Shown: positions 6,415 through 11,398 of the stretch, piece after piece | How positions within the stretch are numbered: position 1 is the stretch's first letter | Layout of the letters: every line of letters starts with the position of its first letter | Assembly: GCA_934371505.1 (NCBI GenBank) | Contig: CAKRNW010000074.1 | Coordinates: forward strand, 1 to 11,398 | Reading direction: 5' to 3' | DNA length: 11,398 bases | Source: an uncultured Lachnospiraceae bacterium | GTDB lineage: Bacteria; Bacillota; Clostridia; Lachnospirales; Lachnospiraceae | The notes under the pieces: generated by a model | The model's input: only the letters and a program-made list of their open reading frames with translations | Database searches by the model: none | Told to the model about the DNA's origin: nothing | Made by a program: the position numbers and the translations under genes

Positions 6415-8094
6415 ATGAAAAAGGAAAACAACGGAACAAGACCCCTCAGGGAAGAACTGAAAAGCCTCTTTGGACGGATCATAGCAGCCATGGCAGTGCT
6501 GTTAGTCCTGATTGTCGCCATTATCATCCAGCTGTGGAACACCGACCAGGACATCATTAACGAAGTAAAATATGGTGCAGACCTCTACAAAGCAGAGGTG
6601 GCACATTACCAGTGGGTGACCGATCTTGACATGGCACTGAATTACGGACAGGACTTTAAAGGCACCTTAGATCCGACCCAGTGTGCACTGGGACAGTTCA
6701 TCTATGCACAGGAGAACCGGAACGATGCCAGGAAGCAGGCATTCATTTCACAGATACAGAGTCTGCACGAACAGATCCACGCATCCGCACAGGAGATCCT
6801 CTCCCTGCCGGGTGGGGAGAGTGCCGGGAAACAGGAGATCTTCTTAAATACCACGGCTCCTGCTGTGGAGCAGCTGGTAGCAGAGCTTACGGAAGAGATT
6901 GATGCCGGCATGGAACGTGTGGCGGACAGCCAGATCCACTTCATCCTGTTGCTGGTGATCGGCGGGATTGTCTGCTTTATCTGTATGGCATTTGTCGTCC
7001 ATGGCATCGGGGATGTCTACCGTTTCTTTGACCGGCAGGTAACCAGGGTGTTAGAGTGTATTTCCGGCAAGGCTGCGAAGCTGGCGGAAGGGCACTTAGA
7101 TCTGACCTTTGACTGTAAGAGCAGTGTGACAGAGCTGGTAACGTTACGGGATTCCATGCAGTTTGCCGTACAGGAGCTTGGCAGGTATGTGAATGCCATC
7201 CGGGAAGAAATGCAGGAATTCGCCGACGGGAACCTGACCGCACAGAGCAATATCACATTCCTTGGAGACTTCGCACCGATTGAATCTTCCATTGACGGAT
7301 TTGCCAATAACATCAGTGAGGTACTTGATAAGGTAGAGAAATCCGCAGGGGCAGTGGCAGAAAGCTCGGATCAGATCGCAGCAGCGGTACAGGAGCTGGC
7401 AGAGGGAACCAGCAGACAGGCAGAGAGCGTCCAGGTGCTCGTTGATATGAGCGAACACGTAGCCGGATCCGTGCAGACCACGGCAGGAAATCTTAAGGAA
7501 GCCAGTACCCTCATCCATGAAGCAGAAAGCATTGTGGGTGAACAGAAGCAGCAGATGAACCGGGTATCCGAAGCGATGGATATCATCTCCCGCTGTTCCA
7601 AAGAGATCAAGGAAATCAGTGATACGGTGAAGGGAATTGCTTCCCAGACCAATCTCCTGGCACTGAATGCCTCCATAGAGGCAGCAAGGGCAGGTACTGC
7701 AGGCAAAGGGTTCGCTGTTGTGGCACAGAGCATTAAGGAGCTGGCAATGGAATCCGCAGATTCCACGGAACGGATCCAGAACATGATCGCCAGCACCATC
7801 CGGGCAGTACAGGATGGCGAGGACAAGGTGAAGGGAACGGTTGCAACCTTTGATGATATCGTCAGGGTGACCCAGGGAATCTCCGGCAAGATTGCGGAAG
7901 TATCCGGCAATGCACAGGAAGAAGCGGAAGCCGTGATCAAGATCAAGGATGAAACCCAGAATATTTCAGAAATGCTACTGAACAGCTCTGCCGTATCCGA
8001 ACAGAATGCAGCCGCATCCACGGAACTGGCAAATCAGGCACAGATCTTAAAAGAACTGACGGAACATTTTCAGGTACGCAAAGGAACCTGTTGA
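6415..8094 (+). CDS. Methyl-accepting chemotaxis protein with an extracytoplasmic CZB-like sensor
   Basis: 559 residues. Layout: TM1 about 21-41, outside sensor 42-174, TM2 about 175-197, HAMP-type linkers about 200-300, then a long helical signalling domain whose tip (SQTNLLALNASIEAARAG, 410-427, then GKGFAVVA) binds CheW/CheA. The sensor has His64 in 'AHYQW', Cys90 in 'QCALGQF', and His118 and His122 in 'LHEQIHASA'. This matches the 3-His/1-Cys zinc site of chemoreceptor zinc-binding (CZB) domains. Most described CZB domains are cytoplasmic, but here it lies between the two membrane segments. ATG 6415 follows AAGGAG with a 6-nt gap; the frame is open upstream to a TTG at 6322 but that lacks a good site. 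It sits between a transposase relic and galE, so it probably inserted into a sugar-nucleotide operon. Zn or a zinc-sensitive oxidant as ligand is inferred. Confidence 0.92.
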   Translation: MKKENNGTRPLREELKSLFGRIIAAMAVLLVLIVAIIIQLWNTDQDIINEVKYGADLYKAEVAHYQWVTDLDMALNYGQDFKGTLDPTQCALGQFIYAQENRNDARKQAFISQIQSLHEQIHASAQEILSLPGGESAGKQEIFLNTTAPAVEQLVAELTEEIDAGMERVADSQIHFILLLVIGGIVCFICMAFVVHGIGDVYRFFDRQVTRVLECISGKAAKLAEGHLDLTFDCKSSVTELVTLRDSMQFAVQELGRYVNAIREEMQEFADGNLTAQSNITFLGDFAPIESSIDGFANNISEVLDKVEKSAGAVAESSDQIAAAVQELAEGTSRQAESVQVLVDMSEHVAGSVQTTAGNLKEASTLIHEAESIVGEQKQQMNRVSEAMDIISRCSKEIKEISDTVKGIASQTNLLALNASIEAARAGTAGKGFAVVAQSIKELAMESADSTERIQNMIASTIRAVQDGEDKVKGTVATFDDIVRVTQGISGKIAEVSGNAQEEAEAVIKIKDETQNISEMLLNSSAVSEQNAAASTELANQAQILKELTEHFQVRKGTC

Positions 8095-8140
8095 TCTTAC
8101 ATAGATTTTAATGAATACCTAGTTATAGAAAGGAGACATT

Positions 8141-9157
8141 ATGAAAATTTTAGTGACAGGCGGAGCTGGCTATATCGGAAGCCATACCGTAGTAGAACTA
8201 CAGAATGCCGGATATGAGGTAATTGTGCTGGACAATTTAAGCAATTCCAGCGAGAAATCCTTAAAAAGAGTGGAACAGTTGACCGGAAAACCGGTTCCTT
8301 TTTACAAGGCTGATATCCTCGACCGGGCTGCATTGGAAGAAATTTTTACCAAAGAAAAGATTGATTGCTGCATTCATTTTGCTGGTCTCAAAGCGGTGGG
8401 AGAATCGGTACAGAAGCCCTGGGAATACTATAACAACAATATTACAGGAACCCTGACTCTTGTGGATGTGATGCGCAGACATGATTGCAAGAACATCATT
8501 TTTTCTTCTTCCGCTACGGTATATGGAGATCCGGCCATTATTCCCATTACGGAGGAATGTCCGAAAGGACAATGCACCAATCCTTACGGCTGGACGAAAT
8601 CCATGCTGGAGCAGATCTTAATGGATATCCAGAAGGCAGATCCGGAATGGAATGTGGTATTACTGCGTTATTTCAATCCCATCGGAGCACACAAGAGTGG
8701 TCTGATCGGAGAGAATCCCAACGGAATTCCCAACAACCTGATGCCCTATATTACCCAGGTAGCTGTAGGTAAATTAAAGGAATTGGGTGTATTCGGAAAC
8801 GATTATGATACTCCGGACGGAACCGGCGTGCGGGACTATATCCATGTAGTAGATCTGGCTGTGGGACATGTGAAGGCTTTGAAAAAGATTCAGGATCATT
8901 CCGGACTTTCCATCTACAACCTCGGCACAGGAACCGGATACAGTGTATTGGATATTATAAAGAACTTTGAGGAAGCCACCGGCGTGAAGATTCCCTACTC
9001 CATCAAACCCAGAAGAGCAGGGGACATCGCTACATGCTATTCCGATGCCTCCAAGGCAAAGAGAGAACTGGGATGGGAAGCACAGTATGGAATTAAGGAT
9101 ATGTGCGCAGATTCCTGGAACTGGCAGAGCCACAATCCCAACGGATATGAGGACTAG
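8141..9157 (+). CDS. galE: UDP-glucose 4-epimerase, predicted also to accept N-acetylated sugars
   Basis: 338 residues, the same length as E. coli GalE, and alignable without large gaps. Seen: the NAD loop TGGAGYIG (6-13), Ser124 in 'FSSSATVYG', the catalytic Tyr149-x3-Lys153, Asn199 in 'IPNNL', and the C-terminal RRAGD. It interconverts UDP-glucose and UDP-galactose through a 4-keto intermediate with bound NAD. Position 299, Tyr in E. coli, is Cys here ('DIATCYSD'). Known: Cys at this gate (as in human GALE) lets the enzyme take UDP-GlcNAc/UDP-GalNAc. AAGGAG lies 6 nt before ATG. The HAD gene follows 19 bp later. A pair with the UDPGP enzyme upstream is likely. Confidence 0.95.
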   Translation: MKILVTGGAGYIGSHTVVELQNAGYEVIVLDNLSNSSEKSLKRVEQLTGKPVPFYKADILDRAALEEIFTKEKIDCCIHFAGLKAVGESVQKPWEYYNNNITGTLTLVDVMRRHDCKNIIFSSSATVYGDPAIIPITEECPKGQCTNPYGWTKSMLEQILMDIQKADPEWNVVLLRYFNPIGAHKSGLIGENPNGIPNNLMPYITQVAVGKLKELGVFGNDYDTPDGTGVRDYIHVVDLAVGHVKALKKIQDHSGLSIYNLGTGTGYSVLDIIKNFEEATGVKIPYSIKPRRAGDIATCYSDASKAKRELGWEAQYGIKDMCADSWNWQSHNPNGYED

Positions 9158-9176
9158 GTCTGTGAGTGGAGACAAC

Positions 9177-9830
9177 ATGCGAGCGGTTATTTTTGACATG
9201 GACGGCGTTCTGTTTGATACAGAACGCCTTTGTAGTGATTGCTGGATGTCCTTTGCGGATGAGATCGGAGCCGACAGGGAACAGATGCAGAAAGCGATTC
9301 TGGCATGTGTCGGGCGGAATGCCAATGACTGTGTCAGGGTAGCAGAGGAAATGCTGGGGAAGGATTTCCCCTATCAGGAGTATCGAAAAAAGACAGAACT
9401 TTTGATGCTGGAAACCATAGAACGGGAAGGAATGCCAATGAAACCAGGTGTCCGGGAAATCCTGGAGTGGCTGAAGAGTCATGGCTATCGAATTGCCATG
9501 GCCTCGTCCAGCAGCAGGAAGTCCGTGTGTCATCATCTGGAAAGAGCCGGAATTCGCGACTATTTCGAGACGCTTACCACGGGGGATATGGTAGAGCACT
9601 CTAAACCGCAGCCGGATATTTATCTGAAGGCCTGCGAGAGCATCGGTCAGAGTCCAGAAGCCTGCTATGCAATTGAAGATTCCCCAAACGGAATCCGTTC
9701 CGCATACAGCGCAGGAATGAAAGTAATCATGGTGCCGGATTTACAACAACCGGATGAGGAATTACAGGGCAAAATCTGCAGAAAGTGCGATTCGCTGCAG
9801 GAAGTGATTGCCTGGTTGGAAAGGGAGTAG
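9177..9830 (+). CDS. HAD-family hydrolase (beta-phosphoglucomutase/phosphatase-like)
   Basis: 217 residues. All four HAD motifs are visible: I, DMDGVLFDTE with nucleophile Asp7 and acid Asp9; II, Ser110 in 'MASSSS'; III, Lys143 in 'HSKPQPD'; IV, Glu167-Asp168 in 'AIEDSPNG'. A helical cap of about 70 residues follows motif I, so it is subfamily I with a type 1 cap. Members are sugar-phosphate phosphatases or beta-phosphoglucomutases; this one cannot be split further from sequence. ATG 9177 follows GGAG (9168-9171) by 5 nt; longer readings from 9045 overlap galE in another frame and are not credible. It lies 19 bp after galE and 4 bp before the LytTR regulator, so it is likely co-transcribed with both. 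Confidence 0.88.
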   Translation: MRAVIFDMDGVLFDTERLCSDCWMSFADEIGADREQMQKAILACVGRNANDCVRVAEEMLGKDFPYQEYRKKTELLMLETIEREGMPMKPGVREILEWLKSHGYRIAMASSSSRKSVCHHLERAGIRDYFETLTTGDMVEHSKPQPDIYLKACESIGQSPEACYAIEDSPNGIRSAYSAGMKVIMVPDLQQPDEELQGKICRKCDSLQEVIAWLERE

Positions 9831-9834
9831 GGAA

Positions 9835-10551
9835 ATGATTCACATTGCCATATGTGATGACAGTATAGTGGACAGAAAGATTCTGGAGAGAATCCTGATC
9901 GCCATGTTTAAGGTACATAATCTGGAGATCCTTGCGGAACATTTCAGTTCCGGAGAAGAATTTCTTGCCCGGCATCAGCCGGGAAAGTATGCCATTCTGT
10001 TTCTGGACATTATCATGGGCGATTTAAATGGAATTGAAACAGGAAAACGAATTCGAAAGATTGATACGGAACTGGAAATTATCTACTGCTCTTCCAGTAT
10101 GGACTTTACGTTAGCCAGCTATGAAGTGTTTGCCTTCGGCTATCTGGTAAAGCCCTTTGATGCCACAAAGATCAGTGCGCTGATTGATTATTTTTTACAG
10201 AAAAAACCGGTTTATCAGACCCGTTACATCAAGGTGCGTTCCAACTATAAAGAGTACATGATTCATTATAAAGACATTCTCTATGTGGAATCAGAGGATA
10301 AGCGTGTGCTGTTTCATACCACGAATCAGGGGATCATTCCTATTTACGAGAAGCTCTCAGAGATTCAGGAACAGCTAAAGGATGTACGTTTCCTGCGGTG
10401 TCACCAGAGTTATCTGGTGAATATGGATCACATTGTAAAGGCTGCCGCCACGGACTTTGTACTGATGAACAATGAACTGGTTCCCATCCGGAAACGAGAG
10501 CGGAAACAACTTCTGGATACCTATAAAGAATACCAGACAGGAGGAAACTAA
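9835..10551 (+). CDS. LytTR-family response regulator (orphan)
   Basis: 238 residues. Residues 1-120 are a receiver domain: acidic pair Asp8/Asp9, phosphorylation site Asp58 in 'LFLDIIMGD', Ser87-88 and Lys106 in 'FGYLVKPF'. Residues about 129-232 are a LytTR DNA-binding domain: 'ILYVESEDKRV', 'FLRCHQSYLVNMDHI' (His190, Ser192) and 'VPIRKRERKQL'. It is a transcription regulator switched by phosphorylation, as in AgrA, VirR or LytR. No histidine kinase gene is next to it in the window. ATG 9835 is 4 bp after the HAD stop, with AAGGGAG overlapping the end of that gene. The 10-bp direct repeats and promoter at 10586-10645 just downstream are candidate targets. The signal is unknown. Confidence 0.92.
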   Translation: MIHIAICDDSIVDRKILERILIAMFKVHNLEILAEHFSSGEEFLARHQPGKYAILFLDIIMGDLNGIETGKRIRKIDTELEIIYCSSSMDFTLASYEVFAFGYLVKPFDATKISALIDYFLQKKPVYQTRYIKVRSNYKEYMIHYKDILYVESEDKRVLFHTTNQGIIPIYEKLSEIQEQLKDVRFLRCHQSYLVNMDHIVKAAATDFVLMNNELVPIRKRERKQLLDTYKEYQTGGN

Positions 10552-10585
10552 TTCCCCAAATTCGTCAAAAACCGCAAAAGTAATG

Positions 10586-10616
10586 CGAAAATGGGAATAA
10601 AACAGTCGAAAATGGG
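10586..10616 (+). repeat. Direct repeat pair, candidate LytTR-type binding site
   Basis: CGAAAATGGG occurs exactly at 10586-10595 and 10607-10616, a start-to-start distance of 21 bp (two DNA turns). The second copy ends directly before the -35 region at 10617. LytTR regulators typically bind two direct repeats about 21-22 bp apart just upstream of -35. The repeat does not match the published LytTR consensus well, so only the geometry and the neighbouring regulator gene support the call. Confidence 0.55.
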
Positions 10617-10645
10617 TGGGCACAGAGGGAAAAAAGTGCTATAAT
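10617..10645 (+). promoter_or_regulatory. Promoter downstream of the direct repeats
   Basis: -10 box TATAAT at 10640-10645, and 17 bp upstream a poor -35 (TGGGCA, 4 of 6 against TTGACA). A good -10 with a poor -35 is typical of promoters that need an activator. Transcription would start near 10652. Confidence 0.6.
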
Positions 10646-10651
10646 ATTTTT

Positions 10652-10780
10652 AAAGTCAGTTAGATGACTTGCTGAATTTGACATTATCTTTTATTTGATA
10701 GAAATTTCCCAAATCCCTAGAGTATCTCTGGTTAATCCCCTTGACCAGAGATATTCGCATTTAGGGGATTTTTTATTTTT
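10652..10780 (+). ncRNA. Predicted structured leader or small RNA, about 130 nt
   Basis: Between the predicted start near 10652 and the terminator T-run lies an RNA without a convincing ORF. It begins with a 6-bp hairpin (AAGTCA 10653-10658 with TGACTT 10665-10670) and ends with a long terminator structure. The middle (10671-10710) is AT-rich and unstructured by eye. It may be a free small RNA or an attenuating leader for the genes beyond. I see no match to a known family. The exact ends are inferred from the promoter and the T-run. Confidence 0.4.
10711..10780 (+). terminator. Intrinsic terminator with two competing folds
   Basis: Fold A: a perfect 10-bp stem TATCTCTGGT (10723-10732) with ACCAGAGATA (10744-10753), wrapped by AATCCCTA (10712-10719) with TAGGGGATT (10762-10770, one bulged G). 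Fold B: AATCCCCT (10734-10741) with AGGGGATT (10763-10770), 8 perfect pairs. Both end at TTTTATTTTT (10771-10780). Fold B uses the loop of the 10-bp stem, so the stem and fold B together could also make a pseudoknot. It would stop the RNA starting near 10652 and any read-through from the LytTR gene. Confidence 0.8.
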
Positions 10781-10789
10781 GAGGAATTT

Positions 10790-10930
10790 ATGGTATCCAT
10801 GATATGGGAAAAGCTGTGGCACTTTTGTGACACTTTCCCCGCACTTTCATGGGGGAATTTCAATACAGCTTCTGGTATGCTACAGACAAGGTTGATACAC
10901 AACCACAAATACTTCAAAAAAGGAGCGTAA
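10790..10930 (+). CDS. Possible 46-residue small protein
   Basis: ATG at 10790 follows GAGG (10781-10784) by 5 nt and opens 46 codons to TAA at 10928-10930, six bases before the next gene's ATG. The product starts MVSMIWEKLWHFCDTF and ends HKYFKKGA; there is no clear signal peptide or membrane segment. A chance open frame of this length is not rare, and the CACTTT boxes in the same stretch argue for a regulatory, not coding, role. It could instead be a translated leader coupled to the secreted protein. Confidence 0.22.
   Translation: MVSMIWEKLWHFCDTFPALSWGNFNTASGMLQTRLIHNHKYFKKGA
10820..10847 (+). repeat. Three CACTTT boxes phased at 11 bp
   Basis: CACTTT at 10820-10825, 10831-10836 and 10842-10847, each 11 bp apart, so all face the same side of the DNA. 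An inverted pair TTCCCC (10835-10840) / GGGGAA (10852-10857) overlaps the last two. A possible extended -10 (TGGTATGCT, 10873-10881) follows. This would fit a cooperative regulator site ahead of the secreted protein gene. Confidence 0.4.
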
Positions 10931-10936
10931 CATACC

Positions 10937-11398
10937 ATGAAAAAGAAAATTGTTTGGAGCTTTATGCTGGCACTGGCATTGATGGTATCTGCCATCGGCG
11001 CATCAACCGCAGCTTTGGCGGCTGCGCCTGACACGGCAGAGCCTGCAATTGCCATCGCAACCGAGAACGAGGACGCCATCTGGGAGCAGATCGAGGCGGT
11101 GGAAGAGAAGAGCGACGCCATCTTCCAAAGAAACGCAGCGCTGTGGGAAAAGCTGGACGAAATCTGCAACGCCCTGCCTGACGACTACGACTTCACAAAC
11201 TTTGACGAAGCGGCATTTATCCGCAGCACCAATGCCCTGATGGAAGCGGAGAAGGAAACGCTTCTGGCAGACATCAAGGAGCTGAACGAGCTGGACGCCC
11301 AAATGGAGGCGCTGTATGAGAAGCTGCCCGACTGCGACAATATGCCGCTTTACGAGAAGGCACTGGAAAAGGCCGACCCCAAGGTGCTGGATGAGATC
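10937..11398 (+). CDS. Secreted alpha-helical protein of unknown function (3' end outside the window)
   Basis: 154 codons are open to the window end without a stop. Residues 1-29 are a signal peptide: MKKK, a hydrophobic core (about 6-20) and a likely cut near 'STAALA-AAP'. After it comes an acidic, Ala/Glu/Leu/Lys-rich region that should be helical or coiled-coil (about 43-80, 98-130 and 138-154), with two Cys (77, 133). I do not recognise the family. AAAAGGAG (10918-10925) stands 11 nt before ATG. Base use differs from its neighbours: 13 of 14 Asp codons are GAC and GC is visibly higher, while the LytTR gene uses mainly GAT. This suggests recent transfer or a mobile-element boundary in the gap before it. 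The regulatory signals upstream suggest controlled expression, possibly by the LytTR regulator. Confidence 0.75.
   Translation, partial: MKKKIVWSFMLALALMVSAIGASTAALAAAPDTAEPAIAIATENEDAIWEQIEAVEEKSDAIFQRNAALWEKLDEICNALPDDYDFTNFDEAAFIRSTNALMEAEKETLLADIKELNELDAQMEALYEKLPDCDNMPLYEKALEKADPKVLDEI

Noticed and set aside
8091..8128. Promoter before galE (TTGATC and TTATAG)
   Set aside because: The two boxes are not at a workable spacing, and the region is short enough for read-through.
9045..9176. Longer N-terminus for the HAD protein
   Set aside because: It overlaps the end of galE in another frame and has no HAD character; motif I starts right after the ATG at 9177.
10732..11169. Reverse-strand open frame of 145 codons
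   Set aside because: It is opposite the secreted protein gene and crosses the terminator; the forward frame has a ribosome site and signal peptide.

Overview
The window looks like a chromosomal stretch from a Gram-positive anaerobe of the class Clostridia, most likely a Lachnospiraceae gut bacterium. The reasons are the strong AGGAGG-type ribosome binding sites, the tightly packed co-directional genes, the mid-range GC, and the gene types: a clostridial spore-photoproduct-lyase-like radical SAM protein, a chemoreceptor with a zinc-binding-type sensor, and a LytTR regulator. This is inferred from protein character; no search was run.

Left edge (1-985): the last 17 codons of truA, a short startless coding remnant, then a convergent gene for a secreted transglutaminase-like protein with two copies of an 'NPDV...GxxEGR' repeat. 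Divergent from it (1060-4808) runs a likely operon: an MTA/SAH-nucleosidase-like nucleoside phosphorylase, an SPL-like radical SAM protein whose TTG start lies 152 nt inside the phosphorylase frame, a short-chain dehydrogenase, and a PLP enzyme of the D-cysteine desulfhydrase/ACC deaminase family.

Middle (4809-9830): a eukaryotic-type UDP-sugar pyrophosphorylase, a UDP-galactose/N-acetylgalactosamine-type 4-epimerase (GalE with Cys299) and a HAD phosphatase form a nucleotide-sugar theme. The pyrophosphorylase and epimerase are separated by a methyl-accepting chemotaxis protein, preceded by a reverse-strand transposase remnant and two clear palindromes. This suggests the receptor arrived by insertion. 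Its extracytoplasmic sensor carries the His/Cys/His-x3-His pattern of a CZB zinc-binding domain.

Right edge (9835-11398): an orphan LytTR response regulator is followed by a 385-bp non-coding stretch that looks regulatory. It holds two identical 10-bp direct repeats 21 bp apart, directly upstream of a -35/-10 promoter, a potential structured RNA of about 130 nt ending in a strong intrinsic terminator with alternative folds, and three CACTTT boxes phased at exactly 11 bp. After it starts a GC-richer gene with different codon use, encoding a secreted alpha-helical protein cut off by the window end. The working idea is that the LytTR regulator controls this RNA and/or the secreted protein. This right-hand module is the best candidate for something undescribed.
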